Under the pieces are notes generated by a model that saw nothing but the letters and a program-made list of their open reading frames with translations, was not told the origin of the DNA and did not search any database. Positions 1 to 8,295 of a stretch of DNA of 20,011 nt are shown here, in pieces. Numbering within the stretch: position 1 is the first letter of the stretch; every line of letters begins with the position of its first letter. A program made the translations under genes and the position numbers. The stretch comes from Nephromyces sp. MM_2019 (taxonomy: Eukaryota > Apicomplexa > Aconoidasida > Nephromycida): NCBI GenBank assembly GCA_015657535.1, contig JADHZB010001149.1, forward strand, positions 1 to 20,011, in the 5' to 3' direction.

Positions 1-928
1 TGGGTAACTCATCGTTTGGTGTGTGCGTGTGTCGTAGAATTCCCGGAAGAAGACGACTATGGGGAGGAGCTCAGTATGGAAGGACAGGAGACAAAATGTG
101 GCTAAATATGGAGAAAATTACTTACACACAAAGAGGAAGATATCAGCCATTCCCCACAACTTCCAATGGAAGGAGGAAGCAAAAAAAAAAACACACATGC
201 GCACACACACACACATTTCAAATTCAGCAGTAAGATCATTATGGAGATGAATATCCCTGCAAGACAAGAAGACAATAAGACAGGCGAAATTGTCTAAAGG
301 AATCAACACACACAACATCTACAGGAAGATAGTAATGGCTATAATAATGGAAGGAAACACGCTTTCATCAGTATCACACACACATCATACCATGTTATAG
401 AAATCATCTCAATACATATATATCATCCTAAACACACACCCATTACTTCTCCCATACGACTCATCTTGGTTTAAACCAATCAACCCCTCATCACCCCCCT
501 CATCATCCCCCCATCACCCCCCTCATCATCCCCCCATCACCCCCCCATCACACCCCTCATCACCCTCCCATCACACCCCTAACCGGTTTCTTTGCATAAT
601 CGTATAGCTCAGCCCAAGTTAAGCGCTTATGATAGTTATCGGTCTCAAAGAAACCTGCGATTTCCTGATCATTCATAGCATTAACAGACGGTAGGTTAAG
701 CAGGGGCCCCTGAAAGCCTGTGACTAGCTTCTGGGGTGGGGGGTTCCACACAGCCTTTAGCTTGAAGCTGTGGATCTTTTCCATATCCAACCCCCTATAA
801 GGGCGGGGGGTGGTGGAGTCCGCCCCCCTCAACTTAAGCATTGGAGAGTCGGGGTGGAAGGACTGGACGGGGTTTGAAACGAATAGCCTCCGAAGAGGGC
901 TCATCTTGAGGAGGCTTCTACCCGCCAT
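1..928 (-). CDS. Gene A: putative small mitochondrial membrane protein, partial at 3' end
   Basis: I do not recognise the family. Exon 1 runs 928 to about 564 (121 codons; alternative donor after 584). It opens with MAGRSLLKMSPLRRLFV, which is Arg/Lys/Ser-rich with no acidic residue in the first 25, as in a mitochondrial presequence. The body contains FKLKAVWNPPPQKL and a RLTWAELYDYAKKPV helix. Further exons fit by phase: about 256-211 (DIHLHNDLTAEFE, acceptor TTGCAG), 159-126 (LWGMADIFLFV, donor GTAAGT) and 56 to beyond base 1 (VFFREFYDTRTHQTMSY). Exons 3 and 4 together give a hydrophobic segment followed by a charged tail, so a single-pass inner-membrane subunit is my inference. Exon 1 is secure because it is a long non-repetitive frame with balanced composition. 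The downstream exons are less certain, since CA-rich DNA lies between them and donors inside TG repeats can slide. Confidence 0.6.
484..590. repeat. C-rich CATCA minisatellite
   Basis: Degenerate tandem units of the form CACCCCCCTCATCATCC recur at a spacing of about 23 bases, then break into shorter CCCCCATCA units. It lies at the start of the first intron of gene A (5' end on the minus strand) and overlaps the alternative donors of exon 1. Confidence 0.75.
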
Positions 929-1498
929 GCTTTTGTGTGAGGGGGGAAGAGAGGAGAGGCTGGAGAAAGAGAGGAGAAGGGGTTATATATAAGGGGAAGT
1001 TGGGGGAGGGAGAGGGGGGAGAGGGGGGAGAGGGAAAAGGTGATTCAGGGGGTCGAAGGGGTGGGGTGTGTGTGTTCTTTTTGGGAGTTGAGCGTATGTG
1101 TGTGTCTCGTGAAAGGTGTGCTTGTGAGAGTTGTTTGCGTGTGTATGGTTTGAGGCGTGTGTTCGTAGGTTTGTCTTATGAGATGAGATTGTGTGCGTTT
1201 TGTGGGAGTTGAGTGTATGCGTCTTGCGAGAGATGTGCGCGTCTCTTGAGAGGTGTGCTTGCGTGAGTGTTTGTTTTGTAAGAGGCGTGTGTGTGTGCGT
1301 TTGTTTTGTCAGAGGTGCATGTATGTGCTATTCTCTTAAATAGTGCACGCGTGCCTCTTCTTTTAAGTGGGGTGTGTGTGTGCACCTCGAAGGAGATGAT
1401 TAAGATGATTTAGTGCACAATGTGAAAGACGAAAAAAAAAGTTTAAAGGCCAAAAAGTACGGAATTCACATACACATAAAGCAGCACACCGAAGACGC
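929..1498. other. Intergenic, purine-rich then TG-rich
   Basis: Between the start of gene A and the end of gene B. About 930-1060 is G/A-rich (GGGGAGAGG units) and about 1065-1390 is TG-rich with scattered GTGTGTTTG-like units. I see no exon. The promoter of gene A must lie here if 928 is its true start, but I recognise no core promoter element. Confidence 0.6.
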
Positions 1499-2855
1499 CT
1501 AATCTAAAGAAAACTCCTCCTCTTCTAAAACGCCGAGAAAAGATAAATTTACTGCTTTAAACTACCAAAAAGTGGGCTTATTTGCTGCACACACCCATCC
1601 TCTTGACTTCTGTTAGCAGTATAGGGACACACTACCAGGAAATCATCAAGCACACAGAGAAATCGCACAAAACACACACACACATAAATCGCGCAAAAGA
1701 TACACACACATAAATCAAACCAAACACACAAATGCACGCATCATACAAATCACACAGACACACAAATCATACACACACAGAAATCATACACACAAGCTAA
1801 AGGAATTGCATCGACCCAAATGTAAGCCTCTCGTCGCAGGCTTAGCAGTGCTGAGGATAGCAAAGAAAAAGCAGAAGCAAAAAAAAGATTAAATTCTCTC
1901 ACAAAAGCGAAAATTTCCCCTTTAAAAACATCTCTCGGAAAATTATTGTTTTCATATTACAAAAACTACAGCAACGGGGATACTTTCTCCGCAAAAAACG
2001 TCATTTTTCTTCCAAAAACCGCTTTCTACGCTAAAACAATTTCCACTTTTTTTACGAAAACAGCTTTTTCCGCTAAAACTACTTCCTCTTCTTCAAGAAA
2101 AAAGCCTCTTCCGCTAAAACTTCTTTCTCTTCTTCAAGCATCTCTCCTTATATACTCAAAGCAGTAAAAGTGAAGAATCTCAATTCAGAAGAAAAGATGA
2201 AAAGAAGAACTCTCACCATAAAACGTAATTTTATCAAATTTGTCAATGAAGAGGGAGGAAACAGTTTATAACGACTGGTAGAAGGTGTCAAATTTGGCCG
2301 AGAGATGTGCGATTTTGGTGTGTGGGGGAGGGGGGTGTGTGTGGAGGTATGTGTATGCATGTGTGTATGGATGTATGTGGGGGAATGTGGAGCTGTTTGG
2401 GAAGGGGGGGAATAGTATGGGGCAGCATGGGTTGGTACGTGGGTGTGTGTGTGCATCATTTAATTGAGTATGTGTGCGCACATAGTAGTTAAAGTTGTGT
2501 GTCGATGATATTCTATAGTGCTTCAACGACAGGACTTTACGTAACCCTTACTATGAATAGGACGAAGACTGTAGTCCACGAAGATAAAAGCCTAGTTTGT
2601 GCGATTTTTAATGCGTGCCTTTAGGGATTAAATGTGTGTGCGGATATGGATGAATATTCACATGTGCACGTATGCATGGATATCTACATGTGTGTGCTTA
2701 AATAGACAGTTGCTCCCATCTAAGCATTCTCAGCTGTGTGTGCGAGTAGATGAAGGCATATAGATTTGCAAAATCGCAGGCAAATCAGCTTTTTTCCAAA
2801 AATTTTTAGGTTTAACGCTCTTTTCTTCCTTTATAGTAGCTTCTTCCTGTTTCAT
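1499..2855 (-). CDS. Gene B: small protein of unknown function, five-exon tentative model
   Basis: No family recognised. Exons join in phase on the minus strand: 2855-2817 (starts MKQEEATIKEEKS, donor GTTAAA, weak), 2591-2552 (AFIFVDYSLRPIH, acceptor ACTAG, donor GTAAGG), 1850-1790 (LLSLRREAYIWVDAIPLAC, acceptor TCCTCAG, donor GTATG), 1609-1566 (SQEDGCVQQISPLF, acceptor TAACAG, donor GTAGTT) and 1524-1499 (EEEEFSLD then TAG, acceptor TTTTAG). The product would be about 69 residues, with a hydrophobic-aromatic centre and an acidic tail. The last four exons are supported by three consecutive phase matches. The first is uncertain: its frame stays open to 2730 without the splice. An alternative exon at about 2275-2214 (RYKLFPPSSLTNLIKLRFM, donor GTGAGA) does not fit this phase and could belong to another isoform. 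Confidence 0.45.
1960..2140. repeat. Imperfect ~44-base tandem repeat with coding-like content
   Basis: Units contain CGCTAAAAC preceded by a C/T-rich run, at about 2030, 2070 and 2112, with decayed copies on either side. On the minus strand each unit reads roughly LEEExVLAEKAVF, but units are shifted relative to one another and a stop interrupts one. It lies inside the largest intron of gene B. It is either simple-sequence expansion or a decayed repeated exon. Confidence 0.55.
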
Positions 2856-3469
2856 CACTAAATCTCTACTTCAGTGAGCTGCAGAGAAAGCAGCCGGTGT
2901 GTGTGTTTTGTTTAGTTTATGGCTTCGATACCTCCACCTCTTAAATCACTGTGTGTGTGGGGCAGGGTGTCTTGAGGAGCGTGTCTTAAGGGGGGTATCT
3001 TGAGGAGGGTGTGCGGAAGGCATCAGCAGGATAGTTTGTGTTGGAGAGTACAAGTAGGAGGGTGTGTATAAGTACGAAAGTGATCTTATGAGCATATCTA
3101 AGTGTATGATTGATTTCTTTCGCGTGTGAGTGGGAAATCGCATGTTCATTAGCCTATTCAACTGTATATGAGTGTACGTACACCCCGCACTCTGGATTTT
3201 TATGCCTAAATGTGTGCACACTCACACATATGCTAGTCAGCATTTCTGTGCAGTGGCATTGATAGTAATATAGAAATCTAGGCAGAGCTTATGGGCTTGA
3301 AGGTTATATGATAAGAAACACACGGTGACTTTCCAAAGCTTGAGGCACGCACAAGGCATATCACACACACGGCATACCACACACAAGAGGCACATCAACG
3401 GTATTGTCACACACACACACACACACACGTGTGTGTACATGGAGAGTTAAATCATAAGAATATGGTGAT
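2856..3469. other. Intergenic region between divergent genes B and C
   Basis: TG-rich, with short repeats of GTGTCTTGAGGAG type near 2965-3015, one copy of the 12-base palindrome at 3172-3183, and a (CA)n run near 3407-3428 followed by GTGTGTGT, which could form a hairpin. A minus-strand stretch at 3238-3295 reads AHKLCLDFYITINATAQKC then stop and looks protein-like, but I cannot link it to any exon. Shared upstream regulatory DNA for B and C would be here. Confidence 0.5.
3172..3183. repeat. Palindrome GTGTACGTACAC
   Basis: Perfect 12-base palindrome, the first of the family in this window. Other perfect or near copies: 5099-5110, 5127-5138, 5178-5189, 9460-9471, 11181-11192 (TTT variant), 11400-11411 (ATAT centre), 14638-14649 (last base differs), 14674-14685, 14948-14959, 15991-16002, 17817-17828, 18428-18439 and 19782-19793. 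Confidence 0.9.
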
Positions 3470-4349
3470 ATGAATACTAGCAAGCATCTCTACAAGCCTA
3501 CATCACGTTTTCGCACACCACTTGCTACCATGATCAGAAGAGCGCGGACACACACTGATGCGCCCGCAGCCACACACAGCCACAATTCATTGACCAGCAT
3601 GCACCACCAACTCAATAATACCTCTACAGGTAAGGGATTGAGTTAAGGATTTCCATGGCAACACACACACAGAGTGCATAGGCTGGAGCTACCAAGAGGA
3701 GCTATCCAATTAGACTACGGGCAGAGGCTAGCTAGAAAGGTGCACATTCTTGCAAGACTTCCAGACTGTGTGTGTGCGTGCTAAGAGTCTCACTCTTTTT
3801 GTGTGTGTCGAGAAGCTCGCATTATGTGTATGTGTTAAGAGATTCACTCTCCGTGTGTTAGGGGTCCCACTCTCTGCGTATATTAAGGGTATCACTCTCT
3901 GTATGTGTGTTAAGGGTATCACTCTCTGTATGTGTGTGCTGAGAGCCCCATTCTTGGAGTGCGTGTGTCTTAGCAGCCTCACTCATTCATCGTGTGTTAT
4001 CAGACTAACTCTTCTTGTGTGCACGAAAGTTATCCTGCTCTATCTGCTGAAGCACTTTGAATCAAAGAGATTCCACAGGGAAAGATCAAAGTGTGTGTTA
4101 TAAACTTCAGTAGACTGCACCAGGAGTTTGAAGCTACTCTGCGTGTGCAGGGACAGCTTGAAACATTTGGTGAGGCTTTGAGTAAGCCATACACACACAA
4201 CTAATACGCACACAGAAGGAGAGGAACGTAGTGCTTCTTCAGGCTTAATACTATCACACAGGAGATTACACCTACTATAGGGTGGAAGGCAGTTACGTAA
4301 CCCGCACACACACAGTCACCAGAAATTCTTGTTTGGGCAATTGACGTGA
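3470..4349 (+). CDS. Gene C: small basic protein of unknown function, about 127 residues
   Basis: No family recognised. Exon 1 is 3470-3629: ATG opens MNTSKHLYKPTSRFRTPLAT, rich in Thr, Arg and Ser with no acidic residue, so a mitochondrial presequence is possible; it ends at a consensus CAG/GTAAGG donor. Then 3675-3739 (VHRLELPRGAIQLDYGQRLA), 4053-4090 (HFESKRFHRERS), 4111-4169 (RLHQEFEATLRVQGQLETF, donor GTGAGG), 4262-4296 (DYTYYRVEGSY, donor GTAACC) and 4323-4349 (KFLFGQLT, then TGA). All joins keep phase. The weak points are the intron between 4090 and 4111, which would be only 20 bases long, and the acceptor at 4052. If that short intron is wrong, exon 2 could join directly to GAG at 4123. 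The gene is divergent from B and convergent with D (its stop is 150 bases from D's stop). Confidence 0.58.
3778..4022 (+). repeat. Degenerate 27-base tandem repeat in gene C intron
   Basis: About eight units related to AGGGTATCACTCTCTGTATG plus TGTGTTA. Two central units (near 3886 and 3912) are nearly identical, and divergence grows outwards. It fills most of the intron between exons 2 and 3 of gene C. Confidence 0.8.
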
Positions 4350-4499
4350 AGTTTAACGCTGAGAAAGTAGAATCTCATTTTCTATACGGGAAAGCAAAGG
4401 AGAGCACAAGCACACACACTCATTGTATGATCATTTGTTAGGCTTGTGAAATAGGAGCACACACCAAGGCCTTAATGATTGCTGTGTGTATATGGAACT

Positions 4500-7400
4500 C
4501 TAAGCTTTGACTTTCCTATCATTCTTGCTGTTATCACCAGAGTACACTTTACTCGAGGCCCAGAGCGCCTTCTCCACCTGCATAGAAGATTGTAGAGTTT
4601 ACGTATTCGCACACACACACACACACACACAAGTAGACCCACATACAAGTAGACACACACAAGTAATCACACATACGCGCAGGCACACACATGCGAGCAT
4701 GCACACACACACACACACACACAAGTAGACCCACATACAAGTAGACACACACAAGTAATCACACATACGCGCGGGCACACACATACGCGCAGGCACACAC
4801 ATGCGAGCATGCACACACACACACACACACACACACCAGTTAAAGCCTCTTACCACAGATTACCTATTATAATGAGCTTTCAAGGCGATAAGCTCTTTTT
4901 CATCAAGAACAGCTCAATGAGCATCATAAACATGCGCACACAGAAAAAAGTTGCTATGCAGCTTAAGTATACATTCGTAGCGCTGACAAAGGGACGCAGG
5001 TTACACACACAGCTTAGCCTCATACACACACACCATAAATGAGAAGGCATATAGCTTACCGAGAGATTAGATGAAAAGCTATTATAGACGTAGTGTCAGT
5101 GTACGTACACCCAACTTAGTCACACGGTGTATGTACACCGGACTACGTTGCGCGTGTATACCCGCTTTACACACACGGTGTATGTACACTCCCCAGAGCT
5201 TACACACATAGCGCATGTAAACCATAGTTAAATATAAGAAAACACTGAAAAGACTCTCTCTCACTATCTCTTCACACACATAACACTCACTTCCTCAGCT
5301 GTCCATAAATCTTCCTCTGTAAGAGGCTCTCTTTTGGAGGCGTTCAGCCTTTCCATCATCGCCAGCACTTCAACTGCTCGAAACCGCAGAAAGCAGCATC
5401 TAGTATAGTCATACGGCTGGTAGCATAACGCTACCGTCATAATTGCACACATAAACACAGCAGTACAAAATCTAGTACACACACACAGCACAAATATCGA
5501 CAGATACACAGCAAACTTGAGCACACCTTTGCATCCATTCAAACTCAACAAAAAAAGGACACCCACCAACACACAGCAATACATATAAAAACACATCAAC
5601 ACACATCAACACACAGCAACCCACAGCAACCCATGCACATCAATACACACCGACACACATGCCAAAATACAGACAAACGCACACCAATACCCACACACCA
5701 AAAATACCCACCAAAGCGCGCACTGACACACTCTTACGCCCCTCAAAAGCATTAACACACACACAAGCTGTACCTAGATACTTCTCATAGTGAGGAAGCG
5801 TATACGCTATGGCGCCTAGGCTCTTGAAAGCCAGCAATCCCTCATCAGACATAAAGGGCACAACGTCTGATCTGACTACTGCTGCAATAAGAGAAGACGA
5901 AGCCTTTGAATGCTTTTAATAGATGGAAGAATGCGTGTGCAACACACAGTGGAAGGAGGGGGGATTGTAAAGCATCATACACACACACACACACACACAC
6001 ACATAAACAGGTATTAACACACATGAGCACTGCGAAGAAAAGCCTGAACATAGCTATACAGATCTAGTAAAACAGATTAACAGGGAGAGATCTACACACA
6101 CACACAGCCACTCAAACAGATTTACACACACCACAGATCTACTCACATAGATCTATACGCACCACAGGACTACTAAAACCAAAGAGCTACTATCACAGAT
6201 CTGCTGAAACATACTAGCACACACACACACACACACCGACTTACACACACCAGCTAAAGCAGAGGCTGTCGCAGGTCCAACACCTTTCATATTCGACAGA
6301 CATTTTATGGCTTTAATGATGGCAGAAACACACGATTTTCTCAATTTTTCTTCCTTTTCCACACACACATGAAGAAGTGGGAGCTTTACAAGAATATCAA
6401 AGGCTTCTGCTGTTATCTGACGAACTTTCTCCTCCTCATTCTGACGTACTAAGTTAATGAGGGGTCTAAACTTTCCCCTTGTTATCTTCCACTTGACGAC
6501 TTTTATCAATTCATCTGAATCTAGAAGCAGAGATGAAGCAGGAAAGTGCGAAAATTGAGGGGATTGTATAGACCTGTGTGTGCATATGTGTGTGTTGGGG
6601 CGTGTGTGTGAGAGTGTAAGTGTGGGTGTGCATGTGTGTGTGTGTGTGGATGGGGGGAGAAGAAGAGGAAGATGATATGGAGGACAAGAAAAGAGAAGGC
6701 TGATTCTGATGCTGCTATGAGATCACAGTGAAAGCAATGAATTCAACACACACACATACACATCAATTAAACATACTAAGGCATAACATTAGAGTATTAA
6801 TCACTGAGCCCTCCATTTTTTTCAATATAACGTGTAAAAAGATCAAAGCTAGGCTTAGGCACACACTCTGCAAAACTCGCACACATACAGATAGCTTTCC
6901 GACGGTTGTTGTCTGCAATTTATAGAGAAGCAAGGCTCGTAGACGAAGCGTTTCTATCTTCAGTCAACACACACAGTCTAAGAAGCAGCAAAGGAAGTGG
7001 TGGGCTCATCTTTTCCAGGAAACGCACACACAACAGCTCGGCAATTGGGTTATCACAGCACATATAACGCGATGTCACACACAAAACTGAAAGTTGCAGC
7101 ATACTGTCATAGAGATTACAGCATGACAGAATAAACACACACACGCATATATCCCCTAGACCCCCCACACCCCACACACTCCCCACACCCCCACACCACC
7201 CCACCCAACCATTAAACCCCTTCAAATGAATAGTTTTAGTATTAAGCTCTCAGAGCATAAAAGACGGCGTAAAATAAAGCAAAAAATCCTCCTTTTGCTT
7301 ACTTAAAGAGGGGGGCTTCCTGGAGAGGACTGTAGTTCTCAACTCATTACGATACCTATAAAGAAGAAAGGCGAAAATCTTGGTCTGTTTATATCATATG

Positions 7401-8182
7401 ATACCCACGTATGGTGTGTTAGTATGTGTGTGCATGAAGGTAACGTGTTTATGTGACAGAAGCCCGTGTGTATTTGTGCGATAGAAGCATGCTTGTGTGT
7501 GCGACGGAAACCTTGTGCGTATCTCACGTAGACTTGTGTGTGTGCATGATGAAAATGCCTGCAAGCTAATCTCATTAGTGTACATAGATTCTCATCACAC
7601 CAAAGCACAGTTAAAGCGCTTCTACGTGCTACCGCAGAATCCTGTGGTATATCCTCAGAAAGCTGAAGAAGATTATCAAAATAAACAAAGAGAATCCAAC
7701 AAATTCGTTGTTAATGAAATGAAGTAGTTTGTTAGAGGAGGGAAAAAAAAAAAACACACACTGTCTCATATGCAGCTGCAACATTCCTGGAGAAAAAATT
7801 CGAATCTACGGAAATCTTCAAGATTTAAAAAAATCTTAAAAATTTAAAAAAAAATCTAAAATCCATGAAAATCCACAAGAAATCCACCTTTTTTTTTTTT
7901 GTTTTCATAATATTTTTCTTTTCTTTTTTCGCTATTTTTCTTCCTCATCTTCAATACTATTTTCCAAGTTTTCTTCTCCCAACTTACATACCACTCATCA
8001 AGAGCAAATAGTTCCTCCTTCTTATTCTTCTTCAAAGTTTCGGGGTATTTCTCCAAGGAAATTCTCAAATTTTCATCAAAATCCCCTTTTTTTGAAGCTT
8101 TCGATGCTTTCTCCTCTTTTTTTCCTCCCTCATCATCTTCAGTTTTTTGAGGGTTTTGGCGCCGCTTCCTTGAAGATACCAT
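4500..8182 (-). CDS. Gene D: helix-hairpin-helix family protein with KGVGPATASA motif, six exons
   Basis: Exons (minus strand): 8182-7992, 7355-7303, 6520-6251, 5881-5774, 5373-5291 and 4577-4500. Every phase matches and the join gives 260 residues plus a TAG stop. In order: a Lys/Glu-rich head (residues 1-40); YPETLKKNKKEELFALDEWY with the Trp codon split by intron 1; YRNEL and SRKPP; SDELIKVVKWKITRGKFRP; KGVGPATASA near residues 162-171, the hairpin-type GVGPxTA loop of helix-hairpin-helix proteins; VPFMSDEGLLAF; YTLPHYEKYL; and VEKALW in the last exon. From memory, this order of motifs (LDxxYRxEL, KWKxTRGKFRP, KGVGPATAS, PFMSDE, VExALW) is that of a widespread, mostly uncharacterised eukaryotic family. 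DNA binding by the hairpin motif is plausible but not shown. An insertion (LHVCVEKEEKLRKSCV) before the hairpin is unusual. It is divergent from gene E and convergent with gene C. Confidence 0.88.
4578..5290 (-). repeat. Last intron of gene D: CA microsatellite with 92-base duplication and three palindromes
   Basis: On the plus strand, AAGTAGACCC followed by a CA-rich block occurs at 4631 and again at 4723 (92-base spacing); the second copy carries an extra CATACGCGC unit. (CA)n runs flank both. Three palindrome copies cluster at 5099-5189. No exon could be placed here; a short frame near 4880-5000 is not supported by splice sites. Confidence 0.7.
5374..6250 (-). other. Introns 3 and 4 of gene D
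   Basis: Apart from the exon at 5881-5774 this stretch is CA-rich on the plus strand (TG-rich in the gene's sense), with CAACACACAGCAACC units near 5590-5640 and (CA)n at 5979-6003 and 6221-6236. No other feature is seen. Confidence 0.6.
6521..7302 (-). other. Intron 2 of gene D
   Basis: 782 bases. In gene sense the 5' part (7130-7200) is TG-rich and the 3' part (6575-6650) is CA-rich. A minus-strand frame at 7010-6920 (SPPLPLLLLR) looks protein-like but its acceptor is poor and it breaks the phase match of exons 2 and 3, so I leave it intronic. Confidence 0.55.
7356..7991 (-). other. Intron 1 of gene D
   Basis: 636 bases, starting with a GTATGTAAG donor and ending CTTCTTTATAG. Contains an A/T-rich tract at 7740-7920 with poly-A and poly-T runs, and TG-rich DNA (plus strand) at 7420-7550, which is CA-rich in gene sense near the acceptor. 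A plus-strand frame at 7590-7725 is open but unsupported. Confidence 0.6.
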
Positions 8183-8295
8183 GTGTGTGTGAGGGTGTGT
8201 GTGAGGGTGTGTGTGTGTGCTTTCTAGTTAAAAGAAGAAGGATTTAACGCGATGAATATATTCATCATGGTTTTATAGAGAAGAGTAAAATGTAG
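8183..8295. promoter_or_regulatory. Shared intergenic region and putative bidirectional promoter of genes D and E
   Basis: Only 113 bases separate the ATG of gene D from the first coding-like exon of gene E. It begins with GTGTGTGAGGGTGTGTGTGAG repeats, then an A/G-rich stretch with ATGAATATATTCAT, an interrupted palindrome, at about 8252-8265. No TATA box or known motif can be assigned. Transcription start sites may lie inside either first exon. Confidence 0.4.

Noticed and set aside
3237..3440. Minus-strand frame ending AHKLCLDFYITINATAQKC
   Set aside because: The last 19 residues look real, but the rest is TG-repeat translation and no partner exon is found; kept only as a remark.
7497..7727. 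Plus-strand frame ending in a charged helical segment (AEEDYQNKQRESNKF)
   Set aside because: Lies in intron 1 of gene D, has no supported splice sites and overlaps an equally plausible minus-strand frame (LSEDIPQDSAVARRSAL); neither can be joined to a gene.
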